Source of the DNA: CAYSEW01 sp964430245
Lineage (GTDB): Bacteria > Bacteroidota > Bacteroidia > Flavobacteriales_D > Parvicellaceae
NCBI GenBank assembly: GCA_964430245.1
Contig: CAYSEW010000009.1
Span: forward strand, 40,637-104,636
Direction: 5' to 3'
DNA length: 64,000 bases
Under the pieces are notes generated by a model that did no database searches, was not told where the DNA came from, and saw nothing but the letters and a program-made list of their open reading frames with translations. Shown piece after piece: positions 43,355 through 51,758 of this stretch. The position numbers and the translations under genes are program-made. The number at the start of each line of letters is the position of its first letter. Within the stretch, counting starts at the first letter, position 1.

Positions 43355-45766
43355 TTAATCTTCTATGTAAATTCTGACAACTCTTTCTGAAATAGAAGAT
43401 AGTATTTCATAAGGAATAGTGTTCATTTCAATGGCTAGTTCTTCAATAGTATGATCATTACCAAATATTTCTACTTGATCTCCTTTTTTAGCTTCAATAC
43501 CCGTAAGGTTAATCATGGTCATGTCCATACATATATTTCCAATTGTAGGAACAAGATTGCCATTTATAAACATTTTTCCTTTACCGTTGCTTAATATTCT
43601 TGAATAACCATCAGCATAACCTATAGGAATAATTCCAATTTTAGTGTCTTTTTTAACTTTCTGACTTCTTCCATATCCAATAGATTCTCCTTTGTTGACC
43701 CATTTAATTTGTGAGATACTACTAGTTAATTTAGTAACAGAAGAAATACTTTTTTTATTAAATGAAGAGACTCCATAGAGGCCTAAACCGACTCTAACCA
43801 TATCAAAAGATTTATTTCTAAACCTCTCAATGCCGGCAGTGTTAAGAACATGTTTACACACTGGAAAACCTAAAAGTTGTTCTATTTTTGTAGTTATTTT
43901 TTCAAATTGATTAAGCTGTTCATTTGTAAAATTATCATCAGTTTTTTCATCACTACTTGCTAAGTGGCTAAAAACTCCTTCAACTCTAATTTCTGGTTGA
44001 TTAGAAATAAGATCATAAACTGAAGGAATATCTGAATAGCTAAATCCAAGTCTATGCATTCCAGTATCAAATTTTAAATGGATTGGATATTGTTTTTCTT
44101 CATGATCAATTAGTTTTCTTATAAATTGATCTAACTGCTCTATACTATAGATAGATGGAGTTAGGCGATGCTGAATAATGTCATCAAAAGAATTAGATTC
44201 TGGATTCATCACTAGAATAGGTATTTGAATATTGTTTTCTCTTAATTCAACCCCTTCATCTGTATAAGCAACACCAAAATAATCTGGATCGGCTGTAGCT
44301 AATTTTTTAGCTATTTCTATGATTCCAGCTCCATATCCAGCAGCTTTTATCATGCACAAGATCTTTGCCTTTTTTGGAGTAATTTTTCTATAATATAAAT
44401 AGTTGTTATAAAGATTTTTTACATTGATTGTGAGTACAGTTTCATGAGATTTCTTTTCTAAAGAACGAGCTATTTTTTGGAAAGAGAATTCTCGTGACCC
44501 CTTGATAAGTATTGCAGCATCTTTGAATGAAAATAAATGGAGTTTATTTAAAAAAATGGATGTGCTTTTAAAGAAAGAACCAGAAGGAAAAAGGTGTTTT
44601 TGATTATTTAACTGTGTGCCAATCCCAATAAAGTGATCTACTTTATGATCTTTAATCCATTGAGCAACTTCAGAATATATTTTTACTGAAGCAGCTTTGT
44701 CTTGTAATACATCTGAAAGTATTACGATTTTTTTACAGTTTTTACTTTCATTGGAAAGATGATCTAATGCCATTTTTATAGATAATAGATCAGAATTATA
44801 GGAGTCGTCAATAATAATACTATTCTCTATTCCTTTCCTTTTTTCTAGCCTTAATGCAATTGAGGGGAGGTCTTTGGCTAAGGACAAAAGATTTTCAATT
44901 TTCATTCCCCAGTTTAAAAGAAAATTAAAACATACACTTAGATTATGAGCTGAAGCAGGGTCCTTTAATGGAAATTCCGCATTGTGTTTTTTGTTTTTCC
45001 AAGTAAAGCAAAGTATTTGCTTGTCTTCTTTTCTATCAAGTTTTGTTACTTTAATTGAAGAGTCTTCTTGATTTAAAGCAGCTATTTTTTGAAAATAAGG
45101 GGCTGGACCAAATGCTTTAGTGTTTTTAATAAAAGTAAGTTTTTCTTCATGAAGCTTTTCTAGTGATGAAAAATGATCTGCATGAGCTGTTCCTAGATTT
45201 GTTATAAGGGTATGTGTAGGATTGATCATGTTTTTTAGCTGTTGCATTTCTCCGGGTTCAGAAATACCTGCTTCTATAATCGCTAGATCATGATCCTTGT
45301 TGATCATAAGAAGTGATAGAGGTACTCCTAATTGAGAATTATAGCTTTTAGGGGACCTTATAATATTATAGTTTTCTCTTAAAAAATGGTAGATCCATTC
45401 CTTAATAATTGTTTTTCCATTACTTCCTGTAATTCCAATGACAGGGATGTTAAATTTTGATCTGTGAAAAGTAGCCCATTTCTGAAGTGTTTCTAAAGTG
45501 TTATCTACAATTAAATAATTGGCTTTTTTAAATTGATGAGATGGAGTTTCAGAAACAATGAAGTTGACAATGCCTTTATTGTAAGCATCTTCTAGATATT
45601 GATGTCCATTGCTTTTTTTACCCTGGAGTGCAATAAATATAGGATGGTCTGTACTAATATAATTTCGAGTGTCAGTTACAATACTTTCAATTAATGCAGA
45701 GGGATCACCTAATAGCTTTCCATTTACAATATCATTAATTTGTTTAAGTGAGTAATTAACCCTCAT
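43355..45766 (-). CDS. Bifunctional MurF ligase / alanine racemase
   Basis: This 803-residue fusion joins two peptidoglycan-precursor enzymes. Residues 1 to about 430 are MurF (UDP-MurNAc-tripeptide:D-Ala-D-Ala ligase): P-loop ITGSNGKT (about 113-120), IIEAGISEPGEM, TNLGTAHADHF and the ADP-ribose-binding DDSYNSD. Residues about 440-803 are alanine racemase: the PLP Lys in CMIKAAGYGAG, HLKFDTGMHRLGF, VFSHLASSDE, the second catalytic Tyr in GESIGYGRSQ, and GNICMDMTMINLT. The fusion is a known Bacteroidota arrangement that makes D-Ala and uses D-Ala-D-Ala in one polypeptide. Its ATG lies 11 bases inside the end of tdk, so the two are coupled. Confidence 0.95.
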   Translation of the reverse strand: MRVNYSLKQINDIVNGKLLGDPSALIESIVTDTRNYISTDHPIFIALQGKKSNGHQYLEDAYNKGIVNFIVSETPSHQFKKANYLIVDNTLETLQKWATFHRSKFNIPVIGITGSNGKTIIKEWIYHFLRENYNIIRSPKSYNSQLGVPLSLLMINKDHDLAIIEAGISEPGEMQQLKNMINPTHTLITNLGTAHADHFSSLEKLHEEKLTFIKNTKAFGPAPYFQKIAALNQEDSSIKVTKLDRKEDKQILCFTWKNKKHNAEFPLKDPASAHNLSVCFNFLLNWGMKIENLLSLAKDLPSIALRLEKRKGIENSIIIDDSYNSDLLSIKMALDHLSNESKNCKKIVILSDVLQDKAASVKIYSEVAQWIKDHKVDHFIGIGTQLNNQKHLFPSGSFFKSTSIFLNKLHLFSFKDAAILIKGSREFSFQKIARSLEKKSHETVLTINVKNLYNNYLYYRKITPKKAKILCMIKAAGYGAGIIEIAKKLATADPDYFGVAYTDEGVELRENNIQIPILVMNPESNSFDDIIQHRLTPSIYSIEQLDQFIRKLIDHEEKQYPIHLKFDTGMHRLGFSYSDIPSVYDLISNQPEIRVEGVFSHLASSDEKTDDNFTNEQLNQFEKITTKIEQLLGFPVCKHVLNTAGIERFRNKSFDMVRVGLGLYGVSSFNKKSISSVTKLTSSISQIKWVNKGESIGYGRSQKVKKDTKIGIIPIGYADGYSRILSNGKGKMFINGNLVPTIGNICMDMTMINLTGIEAKKGDQVEIFGNDHTIEELAIEMNTIPYEILSSISERVVRIYIED

Positions 45767-46343
45767 TATTTTTCATTGCTTCATAAAAACATTTTCTGCA
45801 AAGGGGCTCATATTCTTCAATCTCTCCAAGTAAAACTAGACTTTCATCTTTTGTTTTTCTGTGAGAGAATTGAGCAAGGTCACCACACCCTAAACAGATG
45901 GCATGAACTTTAGTGACAAATTCAGCTGTTGACATAAGGGCAGGAATAGGTCCAAATGGATTTCCTAAATAATCCATGTCTAATCCAGCAATAATTACAC
46001 GCGCCCCATTATTAGATAGGGTTGCGCAAACAGACGGAAGATCCTCATCAAAAAATTGTGCTTCATCAATTCCTACTACCTCAACTTCTTTAGCTAGTTC
46101 AAGGATAGCTTTAGCATTAGGCACAGGTATAGAAGGAATAGTAGTTTTATTATGGCTTACTACATCCTTTTTGTCATACCTTCGATCCAATTCAGGCTTA
46201 TAGATCTCAATTTTTTGGTTAGCAAACTCTGCTCTTTTAATTCGCCTAATCAATTCTTCGGTCTTTCCAGAAAACATTGATCCGCAAATTATTTCAATCC
46301 AACCTTTTCTAGATTTTTTATTTCCTTTTTGTTCTAGAAACAT
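45756..46343 (-). CDS. tdk: Thymidine kinase (type II)
   Basis: This 195-residue enzyme phosphorylates thymidine to dTMP in salvage. Walker A is GSMFSGKTEEL (about residues 21-31), the Walker B/lasso region is VVGIDEAQFFDED, and AGLDMDYLGNPFGPIP and the C4 zinc site (CLGCG ... CRKC) are all intact. Length matches bacterial TdK. It is the first gene of a two-gene unit with murF-alr, overlapping it by 11 bases. Its promoter has a -7 element at 46399-46406. Confidence 0.96.
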   Translation of the reverse strand: MFLEQKGNKKSRKGWIEIICGSMFSGKTEELIRRIKRAEFANQKIEIYKPELDRRYDKKDVVSHNKTTIPSIPVPNAKAILELAKEVEVVGIDEAQFFDEDLPSVCATLSNNGARVIIAGLDMDYLGNPFGPIPALMSTAEFVTKVHAICLGCGDLAQFSHRKTKDESLVLLGEIEEYEPLCRKCFYEAMKNNEG

Positions 46344-46398
46344 AAAATGCTTTTTTATTTATAAACTTAAAAAAGTTTGATGGTAAATTATAGGTAGA

Positions 46399-46406
46399 CA
46401 AATTTA
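46399..46406 (-). promoter_or_regulatory. Bacteroidetes -7 promoter element of tdk-murF/alr
   Basis: On the minus strand the site reads TAAATTTG, an exact TAnnTTTG match, 56 bases upstream of the tdk ATG. No clear -33 TTG. Confidence 0.45.
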
Positions 46407-46521
46407 TTATATTTTGTCATAGAATAAATATATGATTACATATAGAATCAATAAATAATTAAACTTATTTATAGTTCTAAGGTAGAATTAATTAATTTGG
46501 TAGACTATCCAATTATCAATA

Positions 46522-47784
46522 ATGCGTATAAAGCACTTACAATTCATCATTCTAATTAGTTTCTTTTTTAATAAAGTTGTTGGTCAGAGAGACATTGCAA
46601 TTGAAATCATTCAAGATCTTTGTTCAGAGGAAATGGCTGGCAGAGGCTATGTAGATCAGGGACATCTTAAAGCAGCTAGATACATCAATCAAAAGTTCAC
46701 TGAACTAAACATGGGTTCTTTTCAAGAAGGCAATTACCTCCAACCTTTTAGTATTAATGTAAATTCTTTCCCAAATTCAACTTATGTTTCATTGGATAAT
46801 AGAAACTTAAGGCAAGGATTAGATTTTTTAATTGAACCAAATTCTGGCTCTGCTAAAGGGATATTTAAGCTTTATTATGTCGATGTCAATAACCTGATGA
46901 TGTTTTTAAGTGAATTGTCTGAGGCTAAAAAAAACCCACTCAATGAAAAAGCTGTTGTCTTAAATAGTAGCGGCACTAAAAACATTGATACTTTAAAAAT
47001 ATTCAATGAATTAAAATATTCATTGGCACAACTATGTCCAGTTATATGGGTAAAAAAAGATAAATTCATTTGGTCGGTAGGCAATGAAGCTTTAGAGTAT
47101 CCTGTTGTTGAAATAAAAGATACAACATTGAATGATGCAACTTCAATAACGCTGGATATTACTAATAAATATCTGGAAAATATGACTACACATAATGTGA
47201 TAGGTTATATTGAAGGAAAAAGGAAAAATAAGTTCATTGTTTTGTCTGCACATTATGATCATCTTGGGAAGATGGGAGATGCTATTTTTCCTGGGGCTAA
47301 TGATAACGCAAGCGGCACTTCTATGTTGCTATGTTTGGCCAATTACTTCTCTATAAACCAACCTAAATACAGTGTTGTTTTCATGGCATTTGGTGCTGAA
47401 GAAGTTGGGATATTAGGCTCTAAGTATTATACTGAAAATCCATTATTTCCTCTAAATAAAATAAAGTTTTTACTTAATATGGATATTATGGGAACCGGGG
47501 ATGAAGGTATTACTGTAGTTAATGGAGCTCTTCATAAGAAGCAATTTAAAAAATTAACTAAGATCAATAAAAAAAAGGGGTACCTTCCTAAGGTAAAAAT
47601 TAGGGGAAGAGCAGCCAATAGTGATCATTTTTGGTTTTCTCAAAAGGGAGTTCCTGCTTTTTTTATTTATACTGTTGGGGGTATTCAAGCATACCATGAT
47701 GTGTATGATAGGGCAGAAACATTACCATTAACAGAATTCGATGACCTGCATGATCTTATAATTGACCTACTTAAAAAAATGTAA
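46522..47784 (+). CDS. M28-family metallopeptidase, exported
   Basis: This 420-residue zinc aminopeptidase-like protein starts with a signal peptide (residues 1-22, ending FFNKVVGQ). The co-catalytic zinc ligands are visible in order: HYDHLG, GANDNASGTSM (Asp), AFGAEEVGILGSKYY (Glu-Glu), NMDIMGTGD (Asp) and YHDVYDRAETL (His). The N-terminal ~200 residues include the usual PA-like or lid region. It should hydrolyse peptides in the periplasm or outside. It stands alone, divergent from tdk. A near-consensus -7 sequence (TTAATTTG) lies about 25 bases before the ATG. Confidence 0.9.
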   Translation: MRIKHLQFIILISFFFNKVVGQRDIAIEIIQDLCSEEMAGRGYVDQGHLKAARYINQKFTELNMGSFQEGNYLQPFSINVNSFPNSTYVSLDNRNLRQGLDFLIEPNSGSAKGIFKLYYVDVNNLMMFLSELSEAKKNPLNEKAVVLNSSGTKNIDTLKIFNELKYSLAQLCPVIWVKKDKFIWSVGNEALEYPVVEIKDTTLNDATSITLDITNKYLENMTTHNVIGYIEGKRKNKFIVLSAHYDHLGKMGDAIFPGANDNASGTSMLLCLANYFSINQPKYSVVFMAFGAEEVGILGSKYYTENPLFPLNKIKFLLNMDIMGTGDEGITVVNGALHKKQFKKLTKINKKKGYLPKVKIRGRAANSDHFWFSQKGVPAFFIYTVGGIQAYHDVYDRAETLPLTEFDDLHDLIIDLLKKM

Positions 47785-47935
47785 TTATCATTAAAGGGCT
47801 TAAAAATAGTGGGTTGTTAATTCCTGATTTCACCAAATTCTAACTAAATTATTTTAAGTAAATAGTTGTTATGTGCAATTGCACCAGAACAATTATTATA
47901 TAGATCATTACGTTTACTTAATTAAACACCTAATT

Positions 47936-48469
47936 ATGAAAATAAATTGGCTGCTCAAAACCCTACTTGCTTTTCTATCGATTAGTTTAATATCATCAGC
48001 TTGCGGAAAAATAAAATATAAAAACAAATGCTGTAAAGGAGAGCTGGTTGTTGAAACAGAAGACTACAATGAACAAGGTGTTTCATTTTTTGCTCCCAAT
48101 GCTTTTAGTCCAAATAATGATGGGATTAATGACTTATTTCAAGTTTATTGTGAAGGAATAAATCCTCAAAATTTTGTTTTCGAAATTAGGAAGGGATGTA
48201 AACAAGTATTTTATTCAACTAATCCTACTACTCAATGGGATGGAAGTTTTCGTGGAAAAATTAAACCGGGAATTTATAAATATAAAATAGAAGCATTAAC
48301 AATTCATGATGAAACGGTCAGCTGTAAAGGAGAGGTTTGTGTAATAGAGTATCCAAATCCTAATAAAGGATTTAAAGACTGTGATCAATGTGTTTTTGGA
48401 GATATGTTAAACATCTCAACTGGTGAATTTCAACACCCAACATTTGAGGAAATAGATTGCAGGGAATAA
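47936..48469 (+). CDS. Lipoprotein with internal gliding-type (CHU_C-like) domain and Cys-rich tail
   Basis: This 177-residue protein starts at ATG 47936, which gives a clean lipoprotein signal (MKINWLLKTLLAFLSISLISSAC, lipobox SSAC); a GTG 21 codons upstream is unlikely. Residues about 50-120 match the gliding motility-associated C-terminal domain: APNAFSPNNDGINDLFQVYC, FEIRKGCKQVFYST, QWDGSFRGKIKPGIYKYKIEAL. In the usual T9SS type B cargo that domain ends the protein, but here about 55 residues follow, with several Cys (CKGEVC, CDQCVFGD). Having both a lipid anchor and such a domain is unusual. Role unknown; it may be a structural relative kept at the inner face of the outer membrane. Confidence 0.75.
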   Translation: MKINWLLKTLLAFLSISLISSACGKIKYKNKCCKGELVVETEDYNEQGVSFFAPNAFSPNNDGINDLFQVYCEGINPQNFVFEIRKGCKQVFYSTNPTTQWDGSFRGKIKPGIYKYKIEALTIHDETVSCKGEVCVIEYPNPNKGFKDCDQCVFGDMLNISTGEFQHPTFEEIDCRE

Positions 48470-48545
48470 ATTATTTCTTAGCTGACTTGCTCTTAAGTAA
48501 TGAGTTAAGCAATTGTAGGAAAACAGGAATAAATAAAAATTTATT

Positions 48546-48561
48546 TTGGCACAAACCTTGC
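48546..48561 (+). promoter_or_regulatory. Sigma-54 (RpoN)-type -24/-12 promoter
   Basis: TTGGCACAAACCTTGC carries both hallmark blocks, TTGGCAC (48546-48552) and TTGC (48558-48561), with the invariant GG and GC dinucleotides exactly 10 bases apart. The predicted start is near 48573, about 24 bases before the ATG at 48597. It is the only such match I found upstream of a gene in this window. Confidence 0.65.
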
Positions 48562-48565
48562 TTTT

Positions 48566-48590
48566 TAAGGGTTATAAATTTTAACCCTTA
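48566..48590 (+). promoter_or_regulatory. Inverted repeat in the leader of the envelope protein gene
   Basis: TAAGGGTTA (48566-48574) and TAACCCTTA (48582-48590) form a perfect 9-bp inverted repeat with a 7-base centre. It spans the predicted sigma-54 start site and ends six bases before the ATG, so it could be an operator or could fold at the ribosome-binding region. Confidence 0.45.
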
Positions 48591-48596
48591 TTAATT

Positions 48597-49142
48597 ATGA
48601 AAATACAAGTTATTATCCCTTTATTTTTGACTACCCTTTTTGTTACCCCTACAATTGCTCAAACCAATGAGCAGGACGACCCCAAAAGAGAGATCGGTTT
48701 GCGTATGAGTAGTCTGCAGAATTTCGATTTCATGTATAAAAAGCAAAAGAAACAGAACAAGTATTCAAGAATTAGATTGATGTCTTTTGATGTTACTTTA
48801 TTGGATTCCAGCAACTCAATAAATTCTATGTTTTTAGCAGCTGCTTATGGAAGGGAAAAGCGAATCCCTGTAACCAAAAAGATTAGCTTGGTAAAAGGCT
48901 GGGAGTTAATAGGGGCTGTAAGTGCTAATCAAACCGATAACATTTGGGGAACTTTTTATACCGGAGCAGGTTTAGTACTTGGTTTACAATACGATTTTAA
49001 CGAGCATTTTTCAATGGGCATGGAGACCATTCCTAGCATTGTAGGACGGTTTAGCTATTCGCCCAGCCACGTTGCCTTTACAGGGCTCGATTTTGGCCTG
49101 GGTAGCAATAAAGCGGCCATTAGTTTAATGTATAGATTTTAA
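48597..49142 (+). CDS. Hypothetical exported beta-rich envelope protein
   Basis: I do not recognise a named family. This 181-residue protein has a signal peptide (residues 1-21, ending PTIAQ) and a mature part made of alternating amphipathic strands (IGLRMSSLQNFDFMY, YSRIRLMSFDVTLL, TFYTGAGLVLGLQYDF, HFSMGMETIPSIVGRF, KAAISLMYRF). It ends in Arg-Phe, the C-terminal aromatic typical of outer-membrane barrels; 160 mature residues would give about eight strands. It is preceded by a sigma-54-type promoter and a leader inverted repeat. The 3' end is richer in G+C (about 46% over the last 120 bases) than its surroundings. Its TAA shares TTAA (49139-49142) with the convergent DUF1015 gene. Confidence 0.6.
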   Translation: MKIQVIIPLFLTTLFVTPTIAQTNEQDDPKREIGLRMSSLQNFDFMYKKQKKQNKYSRIRLMSFDVTLLDSSNSINSMFLAAAYGREKRIPVTKKISLVKGWELIGAVSANQTDNIWGTFYTGAGLVLGLQYDFNEHFSMGMETIPSIVGRFSYSPSHVAFTGLDFGLGSNKAAISLMYRF

Positions 49143-50341
49143 TATTGACTTATAAAAAGCCCAGACCTTAGCTTGGGCTCGAACCATGTAGACTTTGGAG
49201 GCATTACATTTCCAGAGTCTGCAATTTCAAAGATCTCATGTAGCTGAGTTGGATACATGGAAAAAGCAATACCCTGGCTCTTTTTTGCTTCTTCCTCTAG
49301 CTCAGCTAAACTTTTTATACCTCCTACATAAAGTAGGTTAAAGTCTGTTCTGGGGTCTGAAATTCCAAAAACGGGCTCCAAAATAAATTGCTGAAGAATA
49401 GAAACATCCAACCTGTCAATTGATCCTTTCGGATAGGCTTCACTTTTTAATTCTAGTAGATACCATTTTTCATCAATGTAGGCATGGAAGCATTTGGGTC
49501 GTTCAGGAGCAGAGCGCTGAGTTTCTGAAATGTAAAATTTTTCTTCTAGCTCATTGATGAGCTCTTGAGTAGATTTAGAAGTGTTTTTAACTACCCTGTT
49601 ATAGGGAAGGATCTGCATTTGATCGTCTGGAAAAAGAACAGCAAGAAAATAGCCTTTTTGAGTGTTGGGGGCGTCTTTACCGACCTTGGCAGCTGCAGCA
49701 GTTCGGTGATGTCCATCTGCAATGTAAATACTCTCAACAGATTTAAATCCGTCTTGTAGTTGTTTTACTAATTTAGGGTCTCTTATGGTCCAGATTTTGT
49801 GTGCTACTTGATCGGAAGCTGTAAATTCAATTTCGGGAGCATTTTCAATGGCTTCACTTACAATGTTATTCACCAATCGATTGGATCGGTAGGTCATTAG
49901 TACAGGACCTAGATGAGCTTTTAGATTCTCAACATGCTTCATCCTGTCATTTTCTTTTTTGGGTTGTGTGTGTTCGTGTTTTTTAATCACATTATTCCAG
50001 TAATCATCTACCGAGCATAAACCCACCATGCCGTATTGAGTATGTTCGCCCATTTGCTGGGCGTAAATATGGTAGCAATCTTGTTTTTCTTGTTCAAGTA
50101 ATCCTTCCTTTTTTAGTTGATTAAACATTTCATAAGCCACATCGTATTCGGATTGTCCTTCTCTTAGAGGATCGGAGGCAATCATGGCATCTGGGCGTGT
50201 AGCTTTGAGAATCGTAAAGGAGTTTTGTTCGATCATTTGTTGAGCTTCTTCTAGCTTGAGTACATCATAGGGGGGGTCTGATACTTGATGACTTAGCTCA
50301 GCTTTAGGTCTTAATGCTTTGAAAGGAATAAAGTTGGCCAT
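49139..50341 (-). CDS. DUF1015 family protein
   Basis: This 400-residue cytoplasmic protein matches DUF1015, widespread in bacteria and often annotated from genome context only. Typical parts are the N-terminal FIPFKALRPKAELSHQVSDPPYDVL, YHIYAQQMGEHTQYGMVGLCSVDDY, IYIADGHHRTAAAAKVGK (the strongest family motif, about residues 206-223), LAVLFPDDQMQILPYNRVVKN and FSMYPTQLHEIFEIADSGNVMPPKSTWFEPKLRSGLFI at the end. Homologues often lie beside serine-biosynthesis genes, but not here. It is the last gene of a minus-strand block and starts three bases after the gene at 50345. Confidence 0.9.
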   Translation of the reverse strand: MANFIPFKALRPKAELSHQVSDPPYDVLKLEEAQQMIEQNSFTILKATRPDAMIASDPLREGQSEYDVAYEMFNQLKKEGLLEQEKQDCYHIYAQQMGEHTQYGMVGLCSVDDYWNNVIKKHEHTQPKKENDRMKHVENLKAHLGPVLMTYRSNRLVNNIVSEAIENAPEIEFTASDQVAHKIWTIRDPKLVKQLQDGFKSVESIYIADGHHRTAAAAKVGKDAPNTQKGYFLAVLFPDDQMQILPYNRVVKNTSKSTQELINELEEKFYISETQRSAPERPKCFHAYIDEKWYLLELKSEAYPKGSIDRLDVSILQQFILEPVFGISDPRTDFNLLYVGGIKSLAELEEEAKKSQGIAFSMYPTQLHEIFEIADSGNVMPPKSTWFEPKLRSGLFISQY

Positions 50342-50344
50342 GGT

Positions 50345-50797
50345 TTAAGTGTCGTTTAGTTTCTTTAAGATTTCAAAATGCTTTTTGTCTGCGACATAGC
50401 ATCCCGACTTAATCATTTTATATAATTCAGTCTCTCTGTCTGGACTGTATTTTTTTTGATGTTGAAAAAGACTGTATTTTTTTTGGGGATCAAAAACAAT
50501 GTCTTTAGAGCTGAATGCTTTGTGATCTGCATCAACACCAATTAATTCAATCTTTTCTTTTTTACAATTGAATACTTTAATGGAGGTAGGAGTTCTGTGC
50601 TCTAAAAACTTGATTTTTTCTAATGACTTTTCCCAGACCATGTCACTGAATAGGTCTATTAGTTTTTCTGCTTTTTTAGGGTTATCTATTTTGATCTTCT
50701 CCCAATCTGTTGCAACAATTCCGTTGACCACTAAAAATTGAATAAATTCTTTTTCAAGTTTTTGTAGCTCATTATTAGAAAGTCGTTCAAACTTCAT
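50345..50797 (-). CDS. Hypothetical protein (DUF6495-like)
   Basis: This 150-residue protein resembles DUF6495, a Bacteroidota-restricted family: it has the N-terminal MKFERLSNNELQKLEKEFIQFLVVNGI, then ATDWEKIKIDNPKKAEKLIDLFSDMVWEKSLEKIKFLEH, and the C-terminal RETELYKMIKSGCYVADKKHFEIL. The family assignment is from memory of this pattern and is moderate in certainty. There is no signal peptide or membrane span, so it is cytoplasmic. Its ATG overlaps the stop of the 78-codon gene by four bases, and its stop lies three bases before the DUF1015 start. It is part of a coupled four-gene block. Function unknown. Confidence 0.65.
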   Translation of the reverse strand: MKFERLSNNELQKLEKEFIQFLVVNGIVATDWEKIKIDNPKKAEKLIDLFSDMVWEKSLEKIKFLEHRTPTSIKVFNCKKEKIELIGVDADHKAFSSKDIVFDPQKKYSLFQHQKKYSPDRETELYKMIKSGCYVADKKHFEILKKLNDT

Positions 50798-51030
50798 GAT
50801 TCCAGCTTATTAGTTAGTACGTGTTCTATGATTTCCTGCGCTTCAAGAGACTTTAATAATTTAATGAGCTTGGGATCTTCTTCTTTGATCTTTTGCAACA
50901 TTTTTTGATACGCTTTTTCATCGATCTCTTCGATGCCAGCGATCAATAAAAGATCATTAAGCAAGGTTTCTTGATGAAGCATGATAGCTTCTTTTAAAGA
51001 ATTAATGATATCTTCTTTAGGTGTGCTCAT
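50794..51030 (-). CDS. Small hypothetical acidic helical protein
   Basis: This 78-residue frame encodes a Lys/Glu/Leu-rich, probably all-helical cytoplasmic protein (EDIINSLKEAIMLHQETLLNDLL, DEKAYQKMLQKIKEEDPKLIKLLKSLEAQEIIEHVL). I recognise no family. It is held as real because its ATG overlaps the stop of the gene before it and its stop overlaps the ATG of the gene after it, four bases each (ATGA), a pattern that antisense noise rarely gives. The function is unknown; its small size and helical nature suggest a partner-binding protein, which is only inference. Confidence 0.6.
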   Translation of the reverse strand: MSTPKEDIINSLKEAIMLHQETLLNDLLLIAGIEEIDEKAYQKMLQKIKEEDPKLIKLLKSLEAQEIIEHVLTNKLES

Positions 51031-51683
51031 TTATGAAATTTGGTTTGGTCATTAAACCCTTTATTGATAATTAATTCTTTAAGCTCTTCATCGGTTGGAT
51101 TGGCTAAATAGATCTTATGTCCTTCATTGCTTTGCTGAGTAAGGTCCTTTATTTTGTTAATCTCATCCATAGATTCATAATGGTCTATTTCATATAAAGA
51201 AAGTGTATCTTTTTTAAGGCCTAGTAGTGATGTGGAGTAGTATCCATTTTTATTTTTGGTATTCAAAAAATATTGATCGTCCTTAAATTTAAGGACATGT
51301 TCTTTGTCTGCCTTAAAGAAGAGTTCGTATTGAAGCATCACTGCATAGACGGTGTCATCTAACATCATATAAGGGATGCCTTGATTTTCCTTAACGCCAT
51401 ATAACAAAGAATCTGATAGCTTTAGCTTTTTATTTTTTTTAAGCTCTTTTGGGCTAATCGTAAGCATAATTACAAATTCAGAAAAAATACTATCTCTGTC
51501 TATTATAATCCTTACAAGGGAGTCATCTGCTTTGTAGAATGACCCAAGATGATTTTCATTGAACTCTAAAGTTGAATCAGTTCCTGAGGGTAGGGGAGAT
51601 TTAAAATAAAAAGAAGAAGCTTCACTCTGAGCATAAAAACCATACGTACTAAAAAAATATATTAGCAGTAAAATTTTATTCAT
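51027..51683 (-). CDS. Hypothetical exported protein
   Basis: I do not recognise this 218-residue protein. It begins with a signal peptide (MNKILLLIYFFSTYGFYAQ, cleavage near residue 19). The mature part is beta-rich with many charged residues (LVRIIIDRDSIFSEFVIMLTISPKEL; YFLNTKNKNGYYSTSLLGLKKDTLSLYEI) and a short helix-like C-terminus (EELKELIINKG). There is no lipobox and no sorting domain, so it is probably periplasmic or exported. It is first in the block 51683-49139, and its stop overlaps the start of the 78-codon gene by four bases. It is divergent from recJ, with 75 bases between their start codons. Confidence 0.6.
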   Translation of the reverse strand: MNKILLLIYFFSTYGFYAQSEASSFYFKSPLPSGTDSTLEFNENHLGSFYKADDSLVRIIIDRDSIFSEFVIMLTISPKELKKNKKLKLSDSLLYGVKENQGIPYMMLDDTVYAVMLQYELFFKADKEHVLKFKDDQYFLNTKNKNGYYSTSLLGLKKDTLSLYEIDHYESMDEINKIKDLTQQSNEGHKIYLANPTDEELKELIINKGFNDQTKFHK

Positions 51684-51731
51684 CAGTATAAAAATAATAA
51701 GAAATTTAGATGAATGAGTAATGCTTAACCA

Positions 51732-51739
51732 TAACTTTG
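51732..51739 (+). promoter_or_regulatory. Bacteroidetes -7 promoter element of recJ
   Basis: TAACTTTG is an exact TAnnTTTG match 19 bases before the recJ ATG, giving a leader of about a dozen bases. No good -33 TTG was found. Arms ATGCTT (51721-51726) and AAGCAT (51743-51748) flank it. Confidence 0.5.
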
Positions 51740-51758
51740 CAAAAGCATCATAAGTAAT

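Noticed and set aside
47832..47845. The 14-mer ACCAAATTCTAACT occurs here and at 53496-53509, both upstream of genes for secreted or gliding-type proteins.
   Set aside because: Chance alone gives many 14-base repeats in AT-rich DNA of this length; positions relative to the starts differ.
47873..47884. Perfect 12-bp palindrome GTGCAATTGCAC upstream of the lipoprotein gene.
   Set aside because: By base composition several dozen such palindromes are expected in 64 kb; there is no promoter element beside it.
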